Of a stretch of DNA of 64,000 nucleotides, positions 17,173-26,289 are shown piece by piece. Position 1 is the first letter of the stretch. The number at the start of each line of letters is the position of its first letter. The notes under the pieces are model-generated. The model saw only the letters and a program-made list of their open reading frames with translations. It searched no databases and was not told where the DNA came from. The translations under genes and the position numbers were made by a program. Source of the DNA: Herbaspirillum robiniae (GTDB taxonomy: Bacteria; Pseudomonadota; Gammaproteobacteria; Burkholderiales; Burkholderiaceae_D); NCBI RefSeq assembly GCF_002213415.1, contig NZ_NJGU01000001.1, forward strand, positions 1,054,001-1,118,000. Reading direction: 5' to 3'.

Positions 17173-18663
17173 ATGTCAGAATCGAATTGCGCGTCCCAGC
17201 GCCCCATCCAGTTCTATTATCGTGGCGAGATCCGTCAGGCGGAAGGCTTGCCCAATACCCGCACCGTCTTGCAGCACCTGCGCGAAGACCTGCACTGCAC
17301 CGGCACCAAGGAAGGCTGCGCCGAAGGCGACTGCGGCGCCTGCACCGTGGTCGTCGGCGAGCTGCGCGAGGACCGGCTGGAACTGAAAACGGTCAATTCC
17401 TGCATCCAGTTCCTGCCGACGCTGGACGGCCGCGCGCTGTTCACCGTGGAAGACCTGAAGCAATCCGACGGCTGCCTGCACCCGGTGCAGCAGGCCATGG
17501 TCGAGTGCCACGGCTCGCAGTGCGGCTTCTGCACGCCGGGCTTCGTGATGTCGCTGTGGGGCCTGTACCTGAAGCACGACAAGGACGGCGTCGAGCCCAG
17601 CAAGCGCGAGATCGACGACGCCCTCTCCGGCAACCTGTGCCGCTGCACCGGTTACCGCCCCATCGTCGACGCCGCGCGCCGCATGGGCCAGCTGCCGACC
17701 GTGGACTTCGACCGCGAACAGGTGGCGCAGGCGCTGCGCGGCATTCGCCGCGAAGAACCGCTGGCGGTCACCTACAAGGGCCAGACCTTCCACGCCCCGC
17801 GCACGCTGGACCAACTGGCAAAGCTGCGCAACGATCTGCCCCGTGTGCGCATCCTGGCCGGCTCCACCGACGTCGGCCTGTGGGTCACCAAGCACATGCG
17901 CGACCTCGGCGACATCCTCTACATCGGCCAGGTGGAAGAGCTGCGCGCGATGCAGGTCAAGGACGGGTTCCTGGAAATCGGCGCCGGCATCTCGCTGGAG
18001 CAGGCCTACGGCGAACTGAACAAGCATTACCCGCAGGAACTGTCCGAGCTGTGGCAGCGCTTCGCCTCGATGCCGGTGCGCAACGCCGGCACCCTGGGCG
18101 GCAACGTCGCCAACGGTTCGCCCATCGGCGACTCCATGCCCTGGCTGATCGCGCTGGGTTCGCAGATCGTGCTGTACGGCGTGGACGGCCGGCGCGTGAT
18201 GCCGCTGGAAGAGTTCTACATCGCCTACCAGAAGTCGGCCATCCTGCCCAACGAGTTCGTGCAGGCGGTGCGCGTGCCGCTGCCGCGCGAGGAGGTGAAG
18301 TTCCGCATCTACAAGCTCTCCAAGCGCTTCGACCAGGACATCTCGGCGGTCTGCGCCGCCTTCGGCTTCTCGCTGGAAAACGGTCGCGTCAAGGAAGCGC
18401 GCATGTGCTACGGCGGCATGGCCGCCACGCCCAAGCGCGCCTCCAACGCCGAGGCCGTGCTCAACGGCCAGGAGTGGAACGAGGAAAACGTGCGCGCCGC
18501 CATGGCCGCCATGACCCAGGATTACGCGCCGCTGTCGGACATGCGCGCCACCTCCGGCTACCGCCTGCGCACCGCGCAGAACCTGCTGTACCGCTACTGG
18601 CTGGAAACCCGCCCGGATGCCCCGCTGGCGACCGAATCGGTGCGCGCCTTCATGGCCGCGTGA
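17173..18663 (+). CDS. xdhA: Xanthine dehydrogenase small subunit XdhA (2Fe-2S and FAD domains)
   Basis: A 496-residue subunit that passes electrons from the molybdenum site to NAD+. Residues 1-90 form the plant-type 2Fe-2S domain, with cysteines in GTKEGCAEGDCGAC (49, 54, 57) and C77. Residues 90-180 form the second 2Fe-2S domain, with QCGFCTPGF and NLCRCTGY. From about 200 on is the FAD-binding domain (ILAGSTDVGLWVTK, GGNVANGSPIGDSMP) and the CO-dehydrogenase flavoprotein C-terminal domain. The ATG at 17173 is preferred; a start 10 codons upstream is possible. First gene of xdhABC. Confidence 0.95.
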   Translation: MSESNCASQRPIQFYYRGEIRQAEGLPNTRTVLQHLREDLHCTGTKEGCAEGDCGACTVVVGELREDRLELKTVNSCIQFLPTLDGRALFTVEDLKQSDGCLHPVQQAMVECHGSQCGFCTPGFVMSLWGLYLKHDKDGVEPSKREIDDALSGNLCRCTGYRPIVDAARRMGQLPTVDFDREQVAQALRGIRREEPLAVTYKGQTFHAPRTLDQLAKLRNDLPRVRILAGSTDVGLWVTKHMRDLGDILYIGQVEELRAMQVKDGFLEIGAGISLEQAYGELNKHYPQELSELWQRFASMPVRNAGTLGGNVANGSPIGDSMPWLIALGSQIVLYGVDGRRVMPLEEFYIAYQKSAILPNEFVQAVRVPLPREEVKFRIYKLSKRFDQDISAVCAAFGFSLENGRVKEARMCYGGMAATPKRASNAEAVLNGQEWNEENVRAAMAAMTQDYAPLSDMRATSGYRLRTAQNLLYRYWLETRPDAPLATESVRAFMAA

Positions 18664-18694
18664 GTGACACAGGAAGAATGAGCAGGAGATAGCG

Positions 18695-21064
18695 ATGAAC
18701 AAGCAAACCGAAGAATTCATGTCCAAGCTGACGTTGCCGCCCACCGGCTGGGCCGAGGTCGGCAAACCCCATCCGCACGAGTCCGCGGTGCTGCACGTGA
18801 CCGGCGAGGCCACCTACACCGACGACATCGTCGAGCTGCAAGGCACGCTGCACGCGGCGCTGGGCCTGTCGCAAAAGGCCCATGCGAAGATCCGTTCCAT
18901 CGACCTGGCCAAGGTCAAGGCTTCGCCCGGCGTGGTGGCGGTCTTTACCGCCGACGACATCCCCGGCGAGAACGAATGCGGCGCCATCATCCACGACGAC
19001 CCGGTGCTGGCCGACGGCCTGGTGCAATACGTGGGCCAGCCGATCTTCATCGTGATCGCCGACAGCCATGACAACGCCCGCCGCGGCGCGCGCCAGGCTG
19101 TCATCGACTACGAGGAACTGGACCCCATCCTGACCCCGCGCGCAGCGCATGCGGCCAAATCCTACGTGCTGCCGCCGATGCACCTCACGCGCGGCACGCC
19201 GGCCGAGGCGTTTGCGAAAGCGCCGCACAAGCTGCAGGGCAAGTTCGACGTCGGCGGCCAGGAGCAGTTCTACCTGGAAGGCCAGATCTCCTACGCCATC
19301 CCCAAGGAAGGCCGCGGCATGCACGTCTATTGCTCGACCCAGCACCCCAGCGAGATGCAACACCACATCGCCCACGTGCTGCACGTGTCCTCGCATGACG
19401 TGCTGGTGGAGTGCCGCCGCATGGGCGGCGGCTTCGGCGGCAAGGAATCGCAGTCGGCGCTGTGGGCCTGCGCGGCCGCGGTGGCGGCGGTGCGCCTGCG
19501 CCGACCGATCAAGCTGCGCGCCGACCGCGACGACGACATGATCGTCACCGGCAAGCGCCACTGCTTCGCCTACGACTACGAGATCGGCTACGACGACAAC
19601 GGCCGCATCATGGCCGCGAAGATCGACATGGTCTCGCGCGCCGGCTTCTCGGCCGACCTGTCCGGCCCGGTCGCCACCCGCGCGGTGTGCCACTTCGACA
19701 ATGCCTACTACCTGTCGGACGTGGAGATCCACGCCATGTGCGGCAAGACCAACACGCAGTCCAACACCGCCTTCCGCGGTTTCGGCGGCCCGCAGGGCGC
19801 CATCGCCATCGAGTACATCGTCGACGAGATCGCGCGCAACCTGGGCCGTGATTCCCTGGAAGTGCGCCGCGCCAACTTCTACGGCATGAGCGACGCCGAA
19901 GGCCCGGACGCGCGCAACGTCACCCACTACGGCCAGAAGGTGGAAGACAACGTGATCCACGGCCTGGTCGACCAGCTGGAGCGCACCAGCGACTACCAGG
20001 CGCGCCGCCGCGCCATCAATGAGTTCAACGCCGCCAACACCGTGCTCAAGAAAGGCATGGCGCTGACCCCGGTGAAGTTCGGCATCTCCTTCAACGTGCC
20101 GCACCTGAACCAGGCCGGCTCGCTGGTGCACGTCTACACCGACGGCTCGGTGCTGGTGAACCACGGCGGCACCGAAATGGGCCAGGGTCTCAACACCAAG
20201 GTGGCGCAGGTGGTGGCCAACGCGCTGGGCCTGCCGCTGGAGCGCGTGCGCTGCACCGCCACCGACACCAGCAAGGTGGCCAACACCTCGGCCACCGCCG
20301 CTTCCACCGGCAGCGACCTCAACGGCAAGGCGGCGCAGGATGCGGCATTGCAGATCCGTGCGCGACTGGCGCAGGTCGCGGCCAAGCGCTTCGAGGTGGA
20401 TGCCTCTGAGGTGCGCTTCGCCGACGGCCTGGTGATCGCCGGCGAGCAGTCGGTGGCCTTCCCCGACCTGGTGATGCAGGCCTACCTGCAGCGCGTGCAG
20501 CTGTGGTCGGACGGTTTCTATTCGACGCCGCGGGTGCACTGGGACTCCAAGAGCATGACCGGCCACCCCTTCTTCTACTACGCCTATGCGGCGGCAGTGG
20601 CCGAGGTGGTGATCGACACGCTGACCGGCGAATGGCGCCTGCTGCAGGCCGACCTGCTGTACGACGCCGGCGAGAGCCTGAACCCCGCGCTGGACGTGGG
20701 CCAGGTCGAAGGCGGCTTCATCCAGGGCATGGGCTGGCTGACCACCGAAGAGCTGTGGTGGAACAAGGACGGCAAGCTGATGACGCACGCGCCGTCGACC
20801 TACAAGATCCCGGCCATCTCGGACTGCCCGGCCAGGTTCCGCACCGAGCTCTACAAGAACAGCAACGTCTCCGACACCATCCACCGCTCCAAGGCGGTGG
20901 GCGAGCCGCCCCTGTTGCTGCCGTTCTCGGTGCTGCTGGCGATCCGCGACGCGGTCTCGGCCGTGGGCGAACATCGCGTCAACCCGCCGCTGCGCTCGCC
21001 CGCCACCAGCGAGGCCATCCTCGATGCGGTGGACGCCGTGCGCGCCGCCGTCGTGACGCAGTAA
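18695..21064 (+). CDS. xdhB: Xanthine dehydrogenase molybdopterin-binding subunit XdhB
   Basis: The 789-residue catalytic subunit, which oxidises hypoxanthine to xanthine and urate with molybdopterin. The N-terminal aldehyde oxidase/xanthine dehydrogenase a/b hammerhead domain spans about 30-140. The Mo-cofactor domains follow, with RRMGGGFGGKES, the FRGFGGPQG motif and the EMGQGLNTK region. The catalytic glutamate that deprotonates the Mo-OH is in KAVGEPPLLL near the C-terminus. Lies 31 bp after xdhA and 29 bp before xdhC, so the three are co-transcribed. Confidence 0.96.
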   Translation: MNKQTEEFMSKLTLPPTGWAEVGKPHPHESAVLHVTGEATYTDDIVELQGTLHAALGLSQKAHAKIRSIDLAKVKASPGVVAVFTADDIPGENECGAIIHDDPVLADGLVQYVGQPIFIVIADSHDNARRGARQAVIDYEELDPILTPRAAHAAKSYVLPPMHLTRGTPAEAFAKAPHKLQGKFDVGGQEQFYLEGQISYAIPKEGRGMHVYCSTQHPSEMQHHIAHVLHVSSHDVLVECRRMGGGFGGKESQSALWACAAAVAAVRLRRPIKLRADRDDDMIVTGKRHCFAYDYEIGYDDNGRIMAAKIDMVSRAGFSADLSGPVATRAVCHFDNAYYLSDVEIHAMCGKTNTQSNTAFRGFGGPQGAIAIEYIVDEIARNLGRDSLEVRRANFYGMSDAEGPDARNVTHYGQKVEDNVIHGLVDQLERTSDYQARRRAINEFNAANTVLKKGMALTPVKFGISFNVPHLNQAGSLVHVYTDGSVLVNHGGTEMGQGLNTKVAQVVANALGLPLERVRCTATDTSKVANTSATAASTGSDLNGKAAQDAALQIRARLAQVAAKRFEVDASEVRFADGLVIAGEQSVAFPDLVMQAYLQRVQLWSDGFYSTPRVHWDSKSMTGHPFFYYAYAAAVAEVVIDTLTGEWRLLQADLLYDAGESLNPALDVGQVEGGFIQGMGWLTTEELWWNKDGKLMTHAPSTYKIPAISDCPARFRTELYKNSNVSDTIHRSKAVGEPPLLLPFSVLLAIRDAVSAVGEHRVNPPLRSPATSEAILDAVDAVRAAVVTQ

Positions 21065-21093
21065 GCGCAACGCCAACCTGACAAGGAGCATTC

Positions 21094-22209
21094 ATGACGA
21101 CATGGCTTGCCGCTTTGAGGGAGTTGCAGAACGCCGCCGTTCCGGCCGTGCTGGTGACGGTGGCGGAGATCCAGGGATCGACGCCGCGCGAGGCGGGCGC
21201 GCGCATGGTCTATACCGCCGACAAGCAGTACGACACCATCGGCGGCGGCCACCTGGAATGGCGCGCCGCGCAGATCGCGCGCGGCATGCTGGAGGCCGCC
21301 GGCAAGGAGCCCGGGCAGCAACAGGGCCAGTTGCCGGCGCAGCGCCGGCTGGAACGCATCGCGCTCGGCCCCAGTCTGGGCCAGTGCTGCGGCGGCGTGG
21401 TGTTTCTGACGTTCGAGCGGATCGACCAGGCCGCCGTCCAGACCTGGAAGGAGCTGGAGTCGCACTGGCGCAGCGGCACCGACATCTGGCGCGCCTTGCC
21501 GCTGGACAACGCCGAGCCGGTGCAGCTGTATGAAACCGACGGCGAGGCCTGCGACCTGAACGGCCCCGACAACGGCCTGCATGCCACGCTGTTTCGCGAC
21601 GTGCGCAAGACCTACGTGACGCGCGACGCCTATGGCCGCCGCTGGCTGCTCGACCTGTGCCGGGCGCACCAGCCGCAGGTGGTGCTGTTCGGCGCCGGCC
21701 ACGTCGGCGCGGCGATCGTGAAGGTGCTCTCCAACCTGCCCTGCCGCGTGCTGTGGGTGGATGAGCGGGAAGACATGTTCCCCGAGCAACTGCCGCCGCA
21801 GATCACGGTGGAAGCCACCGACGTGCCCAATGCCGCGGTCGACATGGCTGAACCGGGCGCGTATTATCTCGTCATGACCCACAGCCACGCCCTCGACCAG
21901 CAACTGACCGAACGCATCCTGAAGCGGGACGCGGCGCATGGCGACGTCGGCTGGTTCGGCCTGATCGGCTCCTATACCAAGCGCAAGCAGTTCGAGCATC
22001 GCCTGACGGACCGCGGCTACACCCAGGAGCAGCTCAACCGCATGACCTGCCCCATCGGCATCCCGGGCATCTACGGCAAGGAGCCGGCCAGCATCGCCAT
22101 CGCCGTGGTGGCGCAGCTGATGCAGCTGTGGGAACTGCGCTTCACCCAGCCCGCCCGCAACAAGTTCCCCCCTGCGCTGGCGACACACTTGCTGGACGGC
22201 AGAGGCTGA
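21094..22209 (+). CDS. xdhC: XdhC, molybdenum cofactor sulfuration/insertion protein for xanthine dehydrogenase
   Basis: A 371-residue cytoplasmic accessory protein that binds Moco, promotes its sulfuration and hands it to XdhB. The N-terminal XdhC/CoxI domain carries VTVAEIQGSTPREAGARM and the IGGGHLEW motif, with the conserved cysteine pair in LGQCCGGVV. The C-terminal Rossmann domain has VVLFGAGHVGAAIVK (about residue 202) and ends with the IGSYTKR and CPIGIPGIYGKEPASIAIA motifs. Third gene of the xdh operon. Confidence 0.95.
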   Translation: MTTWLAALRELQNAAVPAVLVTVAEIQGSTPREAGARMVYTADKQYDTIGGGHLEWRAAQIARGMLEAAGKEPGQQQGQLPAQRRLERIALGPSLGQCCGGVVFLTFERIDQAAVQTWKELESHWRSGTDIWRALPLDNAEPVQLYETDGEACDLNGPDNGLHATLFRDVRKTYVTRDAYGRRWLLDLCRAHQPQVVLFGAGHVGAAIVKVLSNLPCRVLWVDEREDMFPEQLPPQITVEATDVPNAAVDMAEPGAYYLVMTHSHALDQQLTERILKRDAAHGDVGWFGLIGSYTKRKQFEHRLTDRGYTQEQLNRMTCPIGIPGIYGKEPASIAIAVVAQLMQLWELRFTQPARNKFPPALATHLLDGRG

Positions 22210-22418
22210 GGAAAACCCTGCCGTCACCCCGAGGATCCATCCGGACGAACACGCAACCGGCCCTGCCGGATCCTCTCCCGATTCCGCTTTAACCGCATCA
22301 GGAAGGCGTTGTCACGCGCGCGCCTTCCAGTATGATGACCATTGAATCGACGCCGCCCGCGCGCCCCTGCGCAGTTGGATCTGCCCTCGCGCGGCGCGGC
22401 CAGCATTGAGGAAACACC

Positions 22419-23717
22419 ATGAGCACATCCATGCAAGCCTACCGCGCCAGCCTGCTGCACTTCACCGGCGACCCCGCCTTCGACGAACACGCCACGCAAT
22501 GGCACGGCGACGGCCTTCTGCTGGTGGAAGACGGCAAGGTGAAGGCCGCCGGCGACTATTCGCAGCTGATCGCCTCCGTCCCCGCCGGGGTCGAGGTGCA
22601 GGACTACCGCGGCAAGATCATCTGCCCGGGCTTTGTCGACACCCACATCCACTACCCGCAGACCGACATCATCGGCTCGCCGGCGCCGGGCCTGTTGCCC
22701 TGGCTGGACAACTACACCTTCCCGGCCGAGCGCCGCTTCGAGAACCCGGAGCACGCGGCCGAAGTGGCCGATTTCTTCCTGGCCGAGCTGCTGCGCAACG
22801 GCACCACCAGCGCGGCGGTCTATTGCACCGTGCACCCGCAGTCGGTGGACGCCTTCTTCGACGCCAGCCACAAGCGCAACCTGCGCATGGTGGCCGGCAA
22901 GTGCCTGATGGACCGCAATGCGCCCGACTTCCTGCGCGACACCGCCGAAAGCGGCGTGCGCGAGAGCGAGGAGCTGATCAAGCGCTGGCACAACAAGGGC
23001 CGCCAGCACTACGCCATCACGGTGCGCTTCGCGCCGACCTCGACGCACGAGCAGATGAAGCTGGCCGGCGAACTGGCGGCACAGTATCCGGACGCCTACA
23101 TCCAGACCCACGTGGCCGAGAACACCGATGAGGTGAAATGGGTCAAGGAGCTCTACCCCGACGCCCGCAGCTACCTGGACGTCTACGACCAGTACGGCCT
23201 GATGCGCAAGCGCGCGCTGTATGCCCACTGCATCTGGCTGGACGACGAGGACCGCGCGCGCATGGCGGCCACGCATTCGGCCGCCACCATCTGCCCGACC
23301 TCCAACCTGTTCCTGGGCAGCGGCCTGTTCGACTTCCCCAATGCCGACAAGGCGCGCGTGCCGCTGTCGCTGGCCACCGACGTGGGCGGCGGCACCAGTT
23401 TCTCGATGCTGCAGACCATGAACGAGCTGTACAAGGTCGGCCGCATGGGCGGCACCTACCTGCCGGCGGCGCGCATGTTCTACCTGGCCACGCTGGGCGG
23501 CGCCCGCGCGCTGCAGCTGGAAGGCACCATCGGCAACTTCGCGCCCGGCTGCGACGCCGACTTCGTGGTGCTCGATCCCAAGGCCACGCCGATCCTGGCG
23601 CGCCGCAGCGCCACCACCGACAGCCTGGAAGAACAGCTGTTCGCCCTCGCCATCCTGGGCGACGACCGGGCCATTGCCGCCACCTACTCGGCCGGCAGGC
23701 TGGCGCACCAGCGTTAA
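22419..23717 (+). CDS. guaD: Guanine deaminase
   Basis: A 432-residue amidohydrolase-superfamily enzyme converting guanine to xanthine, the substrate of the xdhAB product. The metal-binding PGFVDTHIHYPQTD is near residues 70-83. The guanine deaminase-specific NYTFPAERRF follows. Further metal ligands are in QTHVAEN, AHCIWLDD and SLATDVGGGTSFSM. A good ribosome site (GAGGAA) precedes the ATG. Length matches the E. coli enzyme (439). It is separated from xdhC by 209 bp, which show no gene, so it may have its own promoter; a terminator follows. Confidence 0.96.
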   Translation: MSTSMQAYRASLLHFTGDPAFDEHATQWHGDGLLLVEDGKVKAAGDYSQLIASVPAGVEVQDYRGKIICPGFVDTHIHYPQTDIIGSPAPGLLPWLDNYTFPAERRFENPEHAAEVADFFLAELLRNGTTSAAVYCTVHPQSVDAFFDASHKRNLRMVAGKCLMDRNAPDFLRDTAESGVRESEELIKRWHNKGRQHYAITVRFAPTSTHEQMKLAGELAAQYPDAYIQTHVAENTDEVKWVKELYPDARSYLDVYDQYGLMRKRALYAHCIWLDDEDRARMAATHSAATICPTSNLFLGSGLFDFPNADKARVPLSLATDVGGGTSFSMLQTMNELYKVGRMGGTYLPAARMFYLATLGGARALQLEGTIGNFAPGCDADFVVLDPKATPILARRSATTDSLEEQLFALAILGDDRAIAATYSAGRLAHQR

Positions 23718-23741
23718 GCCTCGCAACCGCAAGGCAAAAAG

Positions 23742-23774
23742 AAAGCCCGGCATCGATGTGATGCCGGGCTTTTT
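23742..23774 (+). terminator. Rho-independent terminator after guaD
   Basis: AAAGCCCGGCAT (23742-23753) pairs with ATGCCGGGCTTT (23761-23772), followed by T. It also has A residues upstream, so it could work in both directions between these convergent genes. Confidence 0.93.
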
Positions 23775-23777
23775 CAT

Positions 23778-23842
23778 TTGTGCCGAAGACTTGCGCCGAA
23801 GACTTGCGCCGAAGACTTGTGCCGAAGATTTGCCGCGGCGAT
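23778..23842. repeat. 13-bp tandem repeat, about five copies
   Basis: The unit TTGYGCCGAAGAC is repeated at 23778, 23791, 23804 and 23817, with a diverged fifth copy at 23830. The array lies between the guaD terminator and the stop of the convergent TetR gene, outside both. Confidence 0.9.
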
Positions 23843-23863
23843 TTGTACCGCCAAATTCGCCGT

Positions 23864-24466
23864 TCAGCGCGGCTGGTAGAGATACATGAAGGCGTCCACC
23901 GCGCGCTCGGCCGAGGCCTCCAGCTGCCCGGCCGGGAACTCGGTCACCACGTTGAGCATGCGCACATCCATCCACTCCGCCTCCACCAGCGAACGGAACT
24001 GCAGCGCCGCGATCCAGGCGTCGCCGGTGTGCAGCCTGCCCTCTTCCATCTTCAGGCGGAGGAACTCGGCGATGCGCATCCAGCCGCGCTTGGGGCCGCG
24101 CTCGTAGAGCATGGGGCCGAGCTCGGACTTGCCGGCGTAGTACATCGCCAGGCGCTTGACCGCCACCACCTCGGGTTTCAGGACGATGTCCAGATAATGG
24201 CGCGCCAGCCGCATCAGGCCCTGGCGCACGTCGTCCTCGTCATGCAGCGCGGTGAAGGCCTGCTCGAACTGGCAGCCCACCTGCTTCATCATCACCTCCA
24301 CGAAGATCTCTTCCTTGGAGCTGAAATAGTTGTACAGGGTCGCCTTGGACCCGCCGATGCGCGCCGCAATGGCGGCCATCGAGGCGCCCTCGAAGCCGAT
24401 TTCGTTGAATACCTCGCCGGCGATGTCGATCATCGACTGCCGCCGTTCCTCACTCTTCTTGCGCAT
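23864..24466 (-). CDS. TetR/AcrR-family repressor, probable regulator of the adjacent efflux operon
   Basis: A 200-residue TetR-family protein. The N-terminal helix-turn-helix domain (about 10-56) contains FNEIGFEGASMAAIAARIGGSKATLYNYFSSKEEIF; the C-terminal ligand-binding part is of the AefR-like type. The ATG at 24466 has AGGAAAC nearby and begins the typical RKKSEERRQ helix; an upstream in-frame start would add 24 poorly conserved residues. It is divergent from the NodT/EmrA/EmrB operon with a 288-bp shared promoter region, the usual arrangement for a local drug-efflux repressor. Confidence 0.92.
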   Translation of the reverse strand: MRKKSEERRQSMIDIAGEVFNEIGFEGASMAAIAARIGGSKATLYNYFSSKEEIFVEVMMKQVGCQFEQAFTALHDEDDVRQGLMRLARHYLDIVLKPEVVAVKRLAMYYAGKSELGPMLYERGPKRGWMRIAEFLRLKMEEGRLHTGDAWIAALQFRSLVEAEWMDVRMLNVVTEFPAGQLEASAERAVDAFMYLYQPR

Positions 24467-24678
24467 GCCTGTTTCCTGGGTGCGTGTTGCAACGCCTGCC
24501 TGGGCGCCCGGTATCGCTCGAACGATGCCTTTTGTCAATTGATGCGATTCAATTCCCGATCAGCTGGGGATTATAGGCGGAGATGCATTCCAAAGCCGTC
24601 ATTTCAAGCCAGTTTCCCGCATGAAAATCCTTGTTGCGGCAATGCCGCATAAAGACGAGTAATTTCTCGCAATCCTTC

Positions 24679-24721
24679 TTGACTATTCCAAAAGCCCAAT
24701 ACTATACTGAACTGTACAGTT
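24679..24721 (+). promoter_or_regulatory. Promoter of the efflux operon with a palindromic operator candidate
   Basis: TTGACT (24679-24684) and TATACT (24703-24708), spaced by 18 bp, form a good sigma-70 promoter. A perfect 12-bp palindrome AACTGTACAGTT (24710-24721) begins two bases after the -10 box, overlapping the likely transcription start. A dimeric TetR protein bound there would block transcription. The link to the divergent TetR gene is inference. Confidence 0.7.
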
Positions 24722-24754
24722 TTGAAACGTGATTTTTCTCCCTCATCCACGACC

Positions 24755-26284
24755 ATGAACAATCATTCAACCCCCGCCCATGGCGGCTCGGCAGGCGGCA
24801 AGCCCGCCGCTGCCCGGCCCGCCAGGCGCGCGCTGACGCTGTCGGCGATCGCCGCGGCCGCTGCCTTGCTGGCCGGCTGCGCCTCGTTTACCGACCTCGG
24901 CCCGCGCGCCGAACCCAAATCCATCGACAGCTACCAGAGCAGCCAGATGCTGGCCACGACCGCACCGCAGGCGGCCTGGCCGGCCGACGCCTGGTGGCAT
25001 GTCTATGGCGACGACCAGTTGAACGCCCTGATCGACGACGCGCTCAAGGGCGCGCCCTCGATGGCGGTGGCCAAGGCGCGCCTGCTCAGGGCCGAAGGCT
25101 CGGCCCAGCAGCAAGGCGCGGCGCTCTATCCCGAGATCAGCGCCAACGCCTCGCTGGATCACATGAAGCAGTCCTACAACAACGGCATCCCGGCCGACTT
25201 CGTGCCCAAGGACTACAACAACGAAACCCGCGCCACGCTGGACTTCAGCTACGAGATCGACTTCTGGGGCAAGAACCGCGCGGCGCTGGCCGCCGCCACG
25301 TCGGAGCTTGAAGCCGCGCGCGCCGATGCCGCCCAGGCGCGCATCACGCTGTCGACCTCGATCGCGTCGGCCTATGCCGAGCTCGAACACCTGTACGCCC
25401 AGCGCGACACCAACGAAGCCGCGCTGAAGGTGCGCGTGGATTCGCTGGACCTGTTCAACCAGCGCTTCGCCAACGGCCTGGAAACGCGCGGTTCGGTCAA
25501 GCAGATGGAAGCGCGCCGCGCCATGGCCGAAGCCGACCTCAGGGCCACCGACGAATCGATCGGCCTGCAGCGCAACAAGCTGGCCGCGCTGGCCGGCGCC
25601 GGTCCCGACCGCGGCCTGCTGCTGGTGCGCCCGAAGATCGACATGAGCCGCCCCTTCGCCCTGCCCGACCAGGTGCCGGTGAACCTGCTGGGCCGCCGGC
25701 CCGACATCGTGGCCGCGCGCCTGCGCGCCGAAGCCGCCAGCAAGCAGATCAAGGTGGCGCGCGCCGCCTTCTATCCGAACGTCAACCTGAAGGCCTACTT
25801 CGGCTTCCAGTCGCTGGGCATCGACATGCTGACCAGCCGCGGCTCCGACATCGGCAGCATCGGCCCGGCCATCTCGCTGCCGATCTTCAACGGCGGCCGC
25901 CTGCGCGGCCAGTTCCGCTCGGCCAGCGCCAGCTATGACGAAGCCGTGGCCAACTACGACCAGGCCGTGACGCAAGCCCTGCAGGACGTGGCCGACGTCG
26001 GCGTCTCCGAAAAAGCGCTGTCGGGCCGACTGGAGAAAGTCCAGGCCGCGGCCGACGCCGCCGAGGAGGCTTACCGCATCGTCAGCAACCGCTACAACGG
26101 CGGCCTGGCCAACTACCTCGACGTACTCAACGCGCAGGACACGCTGATCACCAACCTGCGCCAGCTGTCGGACCTGCGCTCGCGCATGTTCTCGCTCGAC
26201 GTCGCGCTGGTGCGCGCGCTGGGCGGCGGCTACCTCGAATCGACACATCAAGCAGATCAAACTGATACGCAAGCGAAAGGTTAA
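24755..26284 (+). CDS. NodT-family outer-membrane efflux lipoprotein
   Basis: A 509-residue TolC/OprM-like outer-membrane channel. The signal peptide ends in lipobox LLAGC with the lipidated cysteine at residue 42. Two outer-membrane efflux domains (about 85-280 and 300-490) include FSYEIDFWGKNRAALAAA and LGRRPDIVAARLRAEAASKQIKVA. The ATG at 24755 is used; an upstream TTG is the only alternative. With the EmrA- and EmrB-like proteins encoded 5 and 1276 bp downstream, it completes a channel from inner membrane to outside. Confidence 0.94.
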   Translation: MNNHSTPAHGGSAGGKPAAARPARRALTLSAIAAAAALLAGCASFTDLGPRAEPKSIDSYQSSQMLATTAPQAAWPADAWWHVYGDDQLNALIDDALKGAPSMAVAKARLLRAEGSAQQQGAALYPEISANASLDHMKQSYNNGIPADFVPKDYNNETRATLDFSYEIDFWGKNRAALAAATSELEAARADAAQARITLSTSIASAYAELEHLYAQRDTNEAALKVRVDSLDLFNQRFANGLETRGSVKQMEARRAMAEADLRATDESIGLQRNKLAALAGAGPDRGLLLVRPKIDMSRPFALPDQVPVNLLGRRPDIVAARLRAEAASKQIKVARAAFYPNVNLKAYFGFQSLGIDMLTSRGSDIGSIGPAISLPIFNGGRLRGQFRSASASYDEAVANYDQAVTQALQDVADVGVSEKALSGRLEKVQAAADAAEEAYRIVSNRYNGGLANYLDVLNAQDTLITNLRQLSDLRSRMFSLDVALVRALGGGYLESTHQADQTDTQAKG

Positions 26285-26289
26285 TCATC

